A stretch of 64,000 nucleotides of DNA from Spiroplasma endosymbiont of Crioceris asparagi (GTDB taxonomy: Bacteria; Bacillota_I; Bacilli_A; Mycoplasmatales; Mycoplasmataceae). The position numbers and the translations under genes were made by a program. Location: contig NZ_OZ026475.1 in the NCBI RefSeq assembly GCF_964020035.1, forward strand, positions 62,001 through 126,000. The letters run 5' to 3'. Below, in pieces: positions 22,245 to 32,020 of this stretch. The number at the start of each line of letters is the position of its first letter. Position 1 is the stretch's first letter. The notes below the pieces were generated by a model. That model worked only from the letters and a program-made list of their open reading frames with translations. It did not search any database and was not told the origin of the DNA.

Positions 22245-23592
22245 TTTTATTTTATTAGGAGTACAGTTAAATCAATTCCCAATGTGAGGATTGTTTTTAA
22301 TTTTATTTTCAGTAACTTTAGTTATTACTATTGCCCCTTGAACATTGGTAAAAAATAAACGTGAAATAAAAAAACAAGTAAAAAAAGAAATTATAAATAA
22401 AAAAATAGAAGAAGAATTGAAAGAGAAAAAAATGATATTTAATTATACAGAACAAGAATTAGAACAAAAAAAAGGAATACATACTTTAAAAGAAATTGAA
22501 CAACAACCAGTTATTTGAAACAACATAATTGATTTAATTCAAAAAGATTATGAAAAAATAGATAATTTTTTAAATAAAAATTTAACAAAAGACACTAGAA
22601 TAATTTTTTCTGGTGCCGGAACTAGTGAATTTATTGGTAATACACTATATCCATATTTTATTGAACAAGGGTTTGATGTTCAATCAGTGTCAACAACAGA
22701 CATAGTTTTACAACCAAAAAAATTTTTATCAACAACCAAAAGAACTTTATTAGTTTCATTTGCAAGAAGTGGTAATTCTCCAGAATCTGTTGCAACGTTT
22801 AATTTAGCAAATCAATGCTTAGAAAATGTTTCACACTTGATTATCACTTGTAATAAAGAAGGTAAATTGGCAAATATTAAATCAAAAGATAATGTCTTTA
22901 TTTTTTTATTACCAGAAGAATCAAATGATGTTTCATTTGCAATGACTTCAAGTTTTACGGGAATGCTTTGCACAGCTTTATTGATTTTAGATAAAAAAAA
23001 TTATAAAAAAAATCTTGAAGAATTAAAAATAATTTCTAAGCAAACAAAAGAAGATATGCAAAAAAATCATTTAGAAATTAAAAAGATAGCCAATATAGAT
23101 AACAAAAGAATAACTTATTTGGGTTCAAATAGTTTAAAAGGAATTGCTCAAGAAGCACATTTAAAAGTCTTAGAATTATCAGCAGGAGATGTCACAGCAT
23201 TTTTTAATTCACCAACAGGTTTTAGACACGGTCCCAAATCAATACTAAATAAAGATTCTATTGTTTTGTTGTTTATGAGCAATGATGAATATACAAGAAA
23301 CTATGATAAGGATATGATTAATGAATTATATTTGCAAAAGCAAATAAATAAATTGGTTGTGTTTGATTATTTAGAAGAAAAATTTATTTTGGATAGAGCG
23401 GATGTTTTAATTAAAACTGGAACACAAAAAGTTAAAAATGATATTTTGCAAGCAATTAATTATATTGCAATGGCACAATTATATGGTTTTTATAAATCAC
23501 TATTCTTAAATAAAACACCCGACAACCCTTGTCCAACAGGAGAGGTTAATCGTGTTGTTAAAGGAGTAATCATTCACGATTACAAAGGATAA
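22231..23592 (+). CDS. agaS: AgaS-type SIS-domain sugar isomerase/deaminase with N-terminal membrane anchor
   Basis: The reading frame from ATG 22231 gives 453 residues; its start overlaps the aldolase by 14 bases. Residues about 19-40 form one membrane helix, followed by a Lys/Glu-rich linker (about 41-67). The AgaS body begins at Met68 (base 22432), which is where E. coli AgaS would begin. The body has FSGAGTSEFIG, FARSGNSPESVA, FNSPTGFRHGPKS and the C-terminal VNRVVKGVIIH, a very close match to AgaS. AgaS converts galactosamine 6-phosphate to tagatose 6-phosphate. Initiation could be at 22231, at ATG 22282 or at 22432; there is no convincing Shine-Dalgarno at any of them, and an AGGAG at 22257-22261 lies within the extension. 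Confidence 0.88.
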
Positions 23593-23594
23593 AA

Positions 23595-23849
23595 ATGGAA
23601 TTTAAAATATTATTATGCATAATAGTTTCAATTATTTCTTCGGTTTCTTTGGTTGCGTTAACTATGTTTTTAATTTGAAAAATTAAACATTATAAATTAA
23701 TGAAATATAATTCTTTTAATAATGTAAATTCTTCATTTGGTTTTAAAAAATGATCTAAACCAGTTTCATTTTATGCACTGTCTATATTATGGCTAACATT
23801 ATTATTAATTTTTTTGGTATCGGTAGCTTATGCAATTACATATAGTTAG
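23595..23849 (+). CDS. Small two-helix membrane protein
   Basis: 84 residues; membrane helices at about 5-24 and 58-80 joined by a basic loop with several Lys, Asn and Ser. It starts 2 bases after the agaS stop and the next gene starts 10 bases later, so it belongs to the same transcript. No family recognised. It uses TGA for Trp like its neighbours, which supports real coding. Confidence 0.7.
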
Positions 23850-23859
23850 TTTTCTAGCA

Positions 23860-24435
23860 ATGTTTGATAATCAAAAACTTGCAATTTCAGTAATAGTTAT
23901 CTTAAGTTTTTTGACAATAATTTTATTAGCAACATGAATTTTATTTGTTAATAAAAGAAAAAATGCTCTTGAAAATTTTATAAATTTTAAAACACAATTT
24001 AAGCAACACCAAAAACCAATTGACTATTTTGGAGGAGATGTTGAATTAGCAGCTCATTTTTATGAAACAACTTTTAGTAAAAAAAATACAATAAACAACA
24101 TGTTTTTTGAAGAAAAGCGAATTCATAATTCTAAAATTATTGTTGAAAATTTTTTGGATTTAAAAAAAATAATCGAAATTAATGAGCAAATAAATTTTAT
24201 AGAAGGCAAAATAATAATAAATGCTAAAAATATGACTTTTAATTTTAAGGATAAACAAATTGTAGTTAATTTAGAAGACGTGTTTTATTATTCAGGGTTT
24301 TATGAACCAAAAAATAACGTTTTGTTTTTAAAACTTAATTTTTTCGATCAAAATAATGATTTAAACATAATATTTCAAATGAAGTATTATGAAGATTTAA
24401 ACACCTTTATTCAAATAAATAATTTAGTCAATTAA
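23860..24435 (+). CDS. Membrane-anchored protein of unknown function
   Basis: 191 residues with one N-terminal helix (about 7-28) and a cytoplasmic or external domain of about 160 residues rich in Asn, Lys and Ile, without recognisable motifs. Together with agaS and the 84-residue protein it forms a run of three genes with membrane segments, ending at a terminator. Start ATG at 23860 is the first in frame after the preceding stop. Confidence 0.7.
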
Positions 24436-24456
24436 ATTAATTTCCAAAAATAAAAA

Positions 24457-24484
24457 AACTTCCAATTATTTTGGAATTTTTTTT
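24457..24484 (+). terminator. Intrinsic terminator after the agaS transcript
   Basis: TTCCAA / TTGGAA with a five-base loop, followed by eight T. Confidence 0.85.
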
Positions 24485-24527
24485 ATTTTTTGTTGTTTAA
24501 TAATATTGGAAAGGATTATAAAAAAAT

Positions 24528-26444
24528 ATGAAAACAAAAATAGAAACTTTAAACGTAAGCGAATCTAGTTTTAAATCAAAGCGTTCAAACGACGTTAACT
24601 TTGGTGCAAGACTAATGGTTAATTTACAAAAAATTGGTAAAGCTCTATTATATCCTATTGCTGTGTTGCCTTTTGCTGCGCTGCTAAATAGGTTTGGAGC
24701 TTTAGCTACAGGTTATTCACACTTTGGAACAACCGGTGAATATGATGTATTGTATTGAATTGGACTAATAATTGGTACTCCAGGTGCCATTGTTTTTAAT
24801 AACATTGCATTAATATTTGCGATTGGTGTAGGATTTGGTTTATCTAAAGATAATAGAGGTGAATCAGCACTTGTAGCAGCCGTTTTATTTTTAGCTATTA
24901 CAACATATCTAAAAGAAAATGGAATTCAAGATTTATTTTATAAAAATGTATTACCATTTACATATAATGATGATAAAGGCGTCGCACACAGTGCTTCACA
25001 ACTATTCTATGTACCATCTTATTCTGTAAAACCAGATGGTTCAACATTTGTATCAGGACAAACATTTATTCTTGATATCGGTGTTCTTGGGGGGATTGTT
25101 TCTGGTGGAGTAACAGCGATGCTTTATAATAAATATTCAACCATTAAACTACCACAAACTTTATCATTCTTTGGTGGAAGAAGATTTATACCAATGTTAG
25201 CATTAAGTGTATCATTACCATTAGCATTAGCATTTGCAATTATTTGACCATGATTACAATTTATTTTAATTAAATTTGGTACTTTAATATCTTCATCAGA
25301 TGCATGAGCAATTCCTGGTGCAATGCTATATGCACTTGTTAATAGAGCGGTGCAACCATTTGGAATTCACCACATTATTAATACATTCTTATGATTCCAA
25401 TTACCAATTGAAGGAGATATGATTAATAGTTCAGGAAAAATTGGATTAGAAGGCTCAAATTTTGCTAATAATTTACCAACATCTGATGGTTTAGCATTAA
25501 TGAAAAACATAGCACATCATTGAGCAAGTCATCCAGATATTAATAGTGATAACTGACAAAATTATTTCTTTAATTATGGTAGTCAACCAAAAGATGTACA
25601 CCCAGGAAAAGATGGATCACAAATTGTATTTGGAGATATTAATGCATTCCAAAAAGGAATAATATCTGGTAACTTCCAAACCGGTTACTTCCCAATGTAT
25701 TGAGGAGGACTACCAGCAGCAGCGTTAGCAATGATAATGACTGCTAAACCTGAAAATAGACGAGAAGTTTCTACTTTCTTAGGGGGGGTTGCCCTTGTTG
25801 CTGCCTTAACTGGAATTGATGAACCTATAGTATTTGCATTTATCTTTGTAGGACCAATCTTATGAGCTTATAATGCAATATTTACAGCAATCTTTGCAGG
25901 TATCGCTATTGCAATGCATATGCATATTGGATTTGGATTCTCAGCCGGATTCATTGATTATGTTATTTCATTTGCAAACTCATGAGGAATGAGTAAATGA
26001 GAAGGAAATGTTAATGGATCATTGTATGGAGTTTTATCTAACCCACTATGAATGTTGGTATTAGCTGCATGTATTGCGCCAGTTTATTACTTTGCATTCT
26101 ACTTCACTATTAAAAAATTTGATATCAAAACACCAGGTAGAGAAGATATGGATGTTGCCATTAAACCAATGGCTTCAAAATCAGCTTCTTTAAAAGGTGA
26201 TAAATATGTTATTCTTGCAGAAAACATTGTTGATATTATTGGTGAAGACAATATTGTTAAAGTAGATAATTGTGCAACTAGATTAAGACTAATTGTTAAA
26301 GACAATTCAATTGGTACCGATCAAGAATTTAAAGCTTTAGGAATATTTGGAACAAAACGTTTAGGTAAAGAAGGATTACAACTAATTATTGGAACGGATG
26401 TCGAGCATGTTGCAAACGCAATGCATGACATAACAAATAAATAA
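24528..26444 (+). CDS. PTS EIICB, glucose/N-acetylglucosamine family, second paralogue
   Basis: 638 residues, clearly paralogous to the EIICB at 19586 (shared LPFAA.LNRFGAL, GVLGGIVSG, LSFFGGRRF and FAIIWPWLQ). Differences: an N-terminal tail about 10 residues longer, an insertion of about 60 residues in the central loop (near 300-370), and GIDEP at 429-433 in place of the family GITEP. EIIB Cys is residue 582 in NCATRLRL. No EIIA domain. Location next to agaS suggests a related amino sugar with altered specificity. The leader TAATAATATTGGAAAGG resembles the leader of the aldolase gene. Confidence 0.92.
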
Positions 26445-26449
26445 AAAAC

Positions 26450-26480
26450 AAAAATAGACAGTTGTCTATTTTTATTTTTT
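26450..26480 (+). terminator. Intrinsic terminator after EIICB 2
   Basis: AAATAGACA / TGTCTATTT with a two-base loop, followed by a T-rich run. Confidence 0.88.
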
Positions 26481-26495
26481 TTGAATATCTTGCTT

Positions 26496-26501
26496 TATAA
26501 T
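26496..26501 (+). promoter_or_regulatory. -10 box placed for a leaderless transcript
   Basis: TATAAT ends six bases before the ATG at 26508, so the predicted transcription start falls on or next to the A of the start codon. No Shine-Dalgarno is present. Confidence 0.6.
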
Positions 26502-26507
26502 AGTATT

Positions 26508-27410
26508 ATGTTTAAAAAGATATTCTCATTAAAAACATTAATTGTTTTAATAGTTATATTTCCTTCACTGTTGGGGTTTGTTATGATGACTCCTGGTGTT
26601 GGTTTTCAGTCATTAAGATTTATAAATTCTGTTAAAAAACAAATTAAAAAAGTAATGCCAAAAGGAAAGTATGTTCTTGATGGTAAACACCCAATGTATA
26701 ATGCTGCAGCTGGAAGTATTATTAAAAAAACTTATGTTGCTGATATTTTATCTGTTACAGATTGAAGAAACCCAGAAGAATCGGGTTCTGAAGCTAATAG
26801 AAAAAAATATGTAGAATATGCTGAAAAATGATATGAAAAAACTTATGCAGAAAAAGTAAAAAATCATCAAGATATTGATATTAATTCTGTTTGTTTAGAC
26901 ATGGTTAAGTTTGATGAAAAAGCAGTCGCTGATTTATTTAAACCAACTTATGTAAAAACTGGAATTGAATGATTTTTTAGAGACGGTTTAGAATACTTGT
27001 TTTCTAGTAAAGGAAATGATTTGGTTAAAGAAGCAAGATTAAAGCAAACAGTTATTGATCAAGGACAATTTATTAATGCATTAAATTATTCTAATCACAC
27101 ACTAGATGGACCTGAAGTAAAATTTTCAATTGGTAATTATGTTGTGAATGCAAAGGTTTGATTATTAAATATTCAGCAAGAATCAATGCGAGCTGCTGCA
27201 AGTTTGGGTTTATTAAAAGATCACAATATTAAAGCATCAGATATTTTTTGAAATGTTAAACCTTCAGATTTAACAGCACCAAATTATGTATTAGCAATAT
27301 ATGCAACATTTATTGGTTATGTTTTATTCTTAATAATTGGTCCTATATCAATTTTAAGTTATATTACATTTTTATTAATCGTAAGAATAAGGAGAAAATA
27401 TCATGCGTAA
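26508..27410 (+). CDS. Membrane protein of unknown function with two terminal helices
   Basis: 300 residues. Membrane helices at about 9-29 and 265-290 flank a soluble domain of about 230 residues, which by charge probably faces outside. The domain has several Trp coded by TGA and no familiar motif. Its end overlaps the start of the GDSL lipoprotein gene by 8 bases, so the two are made together and may form a surface complex. A GAATAAGGAGAAAA site near its 3' end serves the next gene. Its own start lacks a ribosome binding site. Confidence 0.78.
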
Positions 27411-28836
27411 ATTATTGACACCATTATTGGGAATAATAATAATTTCTGCTTCTGTTTCAACAGTTGTCGCTTGTGGTAATAATAAAACAAGTCAAAAAGA
27501 ATTAGATAAAGTTGTTGGCATGGATATTGATAAAAGTAGTGCTAGTGATGAAAAACCTAAAAATTTACAATATGGAATCACTGATTTTTATACAATTGGT
27601 GATTCATTAAGCGATGGTGGAGCCTTGTTTCATGCTTTGGGGTTCAAAGCAAAAGCTTTACTTGATATTATTGCAAGTGATCCTAAAACCTTAGATCCTA
27701 TTGTTAAAAATATTTTAGTGAATTATTTACATTTTAATGTATCTGATTTTCAATTAAAAAATTTAATTACTTTAGCAAAAGCGATTATTGGCTATGATTC
27801 ATGAAAAATCAATATAAATTTAGTTAATGAAAAAAATGAATCAAGAAATTATTACAATGATAATGGAGCAGCAGCTATATGATTAGCTAATAAATTGGGA
27901 TTCAATATAGATGACACAATAAATGGGGCTGAAAAACCTCAAGGCGGATTAAAATTTGATTATGGTTTTGAGGTTAACATTAATGGAAAACTAAAACATA
28001 AATATGGAAGAAATTATGCAATAGCTGGTTCCACAGCTCAAGAACAAAGTGGTATTTCTGGAATTCTTTTAAATGATTGAAGAATTAGCGAACAAGCAAG
28101 AGTAGTTGTAATGCAACATAAAATTTTACCTAATGACTTAGTTATGATGGAAATTGGGGGAAATGATTTATATAATTTAGCTGCAACAAATAATGACAAA
28201 GAAAAAAATGCATTAATGAATAGTTCAATAAATGATATTAGAAGAGCAATTTTAACATTAGTAAACAATGGTGTTAAAAAAATTATGTTTTTAAATGCAC
28301 CAGATATTAGTTTAACACCCAATATAATTAATTTAACTAGCGACAAAAAAAGAGCAAGTGAAATTACTAAAGAATTTAATAATAAAGTTTCTGCAACAAT
28401 TAACGACATTGAGAATGAGTATGAAGAAAGTAATTTAAATATTCAAAAATATAATTTATTTTCTAAATTTAATTCAATCATTGAAAATTCTCAAAAAGAA
28501 GATGTGAAGACAAATATAACAGATTCTACTGTTAAATTTGATTTTTCAAAAGAAACAAAAACAAATTTAGAAAATCTAAAAAACTTAATTGAAAATATAA
28601 TCAAAGAACAAAAAGAAGGTAAATTTCCACTTGATGCCTTAGCAATAGGTTCAAAAATTGAAACCTTTTTAAAAAGTATAAATATATTAGTTTCTGATAA
28701 TGAATCAATTAATAAAGATAATCCCGCTGATCCAAAGGATGGCAAAGGTGGATATGTATTTTGAGATAAAATTCACCCAAGAACTTGGGTTCATAAAGAA
28801 ATAGCTCAAGATATGTTTGATATGTTAAAAAAATAA
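27403..28836 (+). CDS. SGNH/GDSL-family lipolytic lipoprotein
   Basis: 477 residues. The signal peptide ends in VVAC with lipidated Cys24. The GDSL block is GDSLSDGG with nucleophile Ser68. Block III is GGND at 252-255 and the catalytic Asp-His block is WDKIHP at 454-459, so the catalytic residues are complete. Such enzymes hydrolyse acyl esters, often phospholipids. A surface esterase could release host fatty acids, which mollicutes need. A central Lys/Glu-rich region (about 300-440) between blocks III and V is an insertion compared with simple SGNH folds. Confidence 0.92.
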
Positions 28837-29020
28837 AATAGAACCGTAATTTTGCAAAATTTAGTTTTCAGCAGTTTAATTATTGGTTAATTAAATTTAG
28901 AAAAAAAAGAATTATATATTCATTTTTTTATTTTTTTATAAGAAAACTCAAAATAATACTATGAATATTTTATTTAAAAAATAAATAAAATATATTAAAA
29001 TTATTAAGGGGGAAAAAGAA
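28837..29020 (+). other. AT-rich intergenic region before the first fructose-family PTS gene
   Basis: 184 bases with no gene. It contains the inverted repeat TTTAATTA / TTAATTAAA around 28876-28896 without a T run, so its role is unclear, and several possible -10 boxes (for example TATATT near 28991). The ribosome binding site AAGGGGG lies at 29006-29012. Confidence 0.5.
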
Positions 29021-31135
29021 ATGGATATTATAAAAAAAGATTATATATTTCTAGATTTAGAAATTCAAAATCAGCAACAACTTTTTGAAAAAGTTGCAGA
29101 AATATCATTTGAAAATAACTTAATTAAAAATAAAGAAAATTTAATTAACGCTTTTTTGGAAAGAGAAAAAATTGATTCTACATATCTAGAAGATGGATTT
29201 GCAATTCCTCACGCAAGGGATAAATCCGTTTTAGAGTCTGCAGTATTCTTTATTAGAACTAATAAGGAAATCCAATGAACAGATAAAGAAGCAACAAAAC
29301 AATTTATTCTTTTAGTTATACCAGAAGGAAATGGTGAATATTTAGACATTTTAAGTGGCATTGCTACCAAATTAATGGATAAAGAATTTAAAAATAAATT
29401 AAAAGTTTCTACTAATATAGAAGAAATTTTAGAATTACTAAAAGAAAAAAATAAACAAAAAACAAGTAACATTGTTGGTGATGATGCACTAACAATTGTT
29501 GGTGTAAGCGCTTGTGCAACCGGAGTTGCTCACACATACATGGCAAGAGATGCAATATTAGCAGCTGGTAAAGAATTAAATTGAAATGTTTATTGTGAAA
29601 CACAAGGACAAAAAGGAATTGAATTCAAACTAACAGATCAACAAATTAAAGACGCAGATGCAGTTATTTTGGCAACAGACATTTCTGTTGATCTAGAAAG
29701 ATTTGCCAATAAAAAAATATATAAAGTAGGAACAAAGGCTTTAATTGCTGATCCAGTTAATCATTTAAGAAGCGCTGTCTCAAAAGGTAAAAAAATGCAA
29801 ATAGGAAATGATGGTAAAGGTGTCTTTGATGTTAAAACTGATAAAGCCTGAATTGGTCATATAATGAGTGGTATTTCATATATGATTCCATTTATTGTAT
29901 TTGCTGGAATTATATTTGCTGTAGGAACTGGTATCGGAAAAATTGTATATGGAAAATGATTAGACTATAACGGAGATTTAAATGGTCTAAATTATGTGCA
30001 AAAAAATATTCACATTAATAGTGATTGATCAAAAGATTACTTAACACCAAATGGTGATGGAACATATACTGCGCATATCAATGGTTATTGTATTGCAATA
30101 TTTTATTTATTAAATAAATTTGCGAATGTGGGATTTACAGTTATGATTCCAGTGATGGGAGCATACATTGCAAATTCAATTGCTGGTAGATCTGCAATTG
30201 CTCCAGCATTTGTTTTAACATGAGCAGGAGCAAATACAAACTTATGATTACACTGAAGTTTTATTTCAGATAAATTAGTCAACAACTATCCAAGTAATGG
30301 TGGAGGTATTTTTGCGGCATTATTCTTCGGATTTGTAATAGGATATACAATAAAATGAATAAATACCAAATGAAAAATTCATAGAATAATTCAACCAATC
30401 ATGCCAATAATTATTATTCCTGTTTTTGTATCATTAATTTATGGTCTAATAACAATATTATTTTTAGGAAATATTTTTGGGATATTAATTGGTTATGTAA
30501 ACCAAGGATTACAAGATCTAGAAGCTACTCAATTTGGAATGGCAGGTCTAGGATTAATCTTAGGATTGTTAGCCGGAGTTGATATGGGGGGACCAATTAA
30601 CAAAATTGCTTCTTTTGGAGCAACAGCCTTAATCTTTACTGATGGAGGTAAAGCTATGGGTTGTGCAGCAGCAGCTTTTGCAGTTGCACCAATCGGTTGT
30701 GGTTTATCAACATATATCTTTAAAAAACGTTTAAAAAATGATAAACCTTTAGGAATCAATGCCTTAATCTTGGGATTTATGGGAATTTCTGAGGGAGCAA
30801 TTCCCTTTGCAGTTAAATATACTTGAGCAGTAATTTTTGCCAATATTATTGGTTCTGGGGTTGCTGGAATGATGGCTGGTTTATTACATGTTTCTGGATG
30901 AGTTGGTGCCTGAGGGGGACCTATAATCGCCTTATTTGGTGGTGTAACAAGTTGAGATATGTCATACATTGGAATTCTTTGATATTTATTAGCAATATTT
31001 GCAGGTGTTGTTTTCCAAATTATTATTTTTAGATTTTTATTGGTTGTTAAAGATAATGGGGGATTTAGAGGATTAAAAATTAAAAATGTTTTATCTGATA
31101 AAATAGAAACCGAAAATTTTGTGACAAATAAATAA
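29021..31135 (+). CDS. fruA: PTS EIIABC, fructose family, paralogue 1
   Basis: 704 residues: EIIA (1-145) with phosphohistidine His64 in FAIPHAR, EIIB (about 155-250) with Cys165 in VSACATGVAHTYMA, and EIIC (about 280-690) with the fructose-type signature GVDMGGPINKIA and GISEGAIPFA. It takes up and phosphorylates fructose or a related sugar using HPr (55057). It is followed by an RpiR regulator. The EIIC contains an insertion of about 60 residues after the first helix. The sugar is inferred from family only. Confidence 0.94.
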
Positions 31136-31139
31136 AATA

Positions 31140-31168
31140 TTCATATTTAGGCGTTAGTTATTTATAAT
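31140..31168 (+). promoter_or_regulatory. Predicted promoter of the RpiR regulator
   Basis: TTCATA at 31140-31145 and TATAAT at 31163-31168 with 17 bases between; AAGAGGAA follows as ribosome binding site. Confidence 0.6.
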
Positions 31169-31187
31169 ATTTAAGAGGAATAAAAAC

Positions 31188-31991
31188 ATGATCTTAGACA
31201 ATATAAAAATTTACGCAAGTGATAAAAAAAATAGTTATTCAAATATAGCAAAAAAAATTATTGAAATTATAAATGAAACCAAAGCATTTCATATTTCTGT
31301 TAGTGAATTAGCCAAACGAGTTGGTTGTAGTCAACCGACAGTGACTAGATTTATTAATATCGTTAGTAACAAAGAAGGATATAGAATATTTTCTATAAAA
31401 ATTAACAAAGAAATAAAACTTTATTTTGAGGGCGAACTAGTTAATGGTGATTATGTTGAAGATCAAAATTCTATTGTAGAAGATATTAAAAATACTTTTG
31501 CTGGAATCACAAAAGAAAACATTGAAGGTATAGTCGAAACAATTAAGGGTGCTAATAAAATAAATGTTGTTTCAATCGGTGGCAATAACTCAATTAAATT
31601 TGAAATTGAACATACACTTGCCAAAATAGGTAAGTTTGTTATGATTGGTTATGATTGACATCAACAATTAATAAACATTAAATATATGCAAGAAAATGAT
31701 ATAGTTATTGCAATTTCTTATTCAGGATCAAAGGGCGAGATAATATCAATAATTAATGAAGCTAAAAGGAAGAATATTAAAATCATTTTAATAACAGGTT
31801 ATTTTGAAAGTGAATCAAAAAAATTAGCCGATTATGTTTTAAATGTTTATTCAAAAGACGCAAAGTTTAGAGCTTTTTCTTACTCATCTAGAGTATGTGC
31901 ACTTGCATTATGAAATGTTATTTTTAAATACTTATTGATGAAAGAAGAACTGAGTCAAGATATAATTGAAGCTTGACAATGAAAAAAATAA
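31188..31991 (+). CDS. RpiR-family transcriptional regulator (HTH plus SIS domain)
   Basis: 267 residues. The N-terminal HTH_6 domain contains ISVSELAKRVGCSQPTVTRF. The C-terminal SIS domain (about 110-250) has SIGGNNSIKFE and the phosphosugar-binding loop ISYSGSKGEI. These regulators sense sugar phosphates and control sugar uptake and breakdown genes. Its place between two fructose-family EII genes suggests that it controls one or both. Trp residues are coded by TGA. Confidence 0.93.
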
Positions 31992-32008
31992 ATTTTTATT
32001 TTGAGTGT

Positions 32009-32014
32009 TATAAT
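32009..32014 (+). promoter_or_regulatory. -10 box placed for a leaderless transcript
   Basis: TATAAT followed by exactly six bases and the ATG at 32021; no Shine-Dalgarno is visible. Confidence 0.55.
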
Positions 32015-32020
32015 CAAAAT

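Noticed and set aside
22432-23592. Annotating AgaS from ATG 22432 with a separate small membrane protein upstream
   Set aside because: No stop codon lies between the hydrophobic segment and AgaS in code 4, so a separate gene would need a stop that is not there.
28876-28896. Palindromic TTTAATTA...TTAATTAAA as an operator for the fructose-family PTS gene
   Set aside because: Pure A/T repeat, likely by chance in this composition, and no second copy was noticed before the paralogous gene at 35045.
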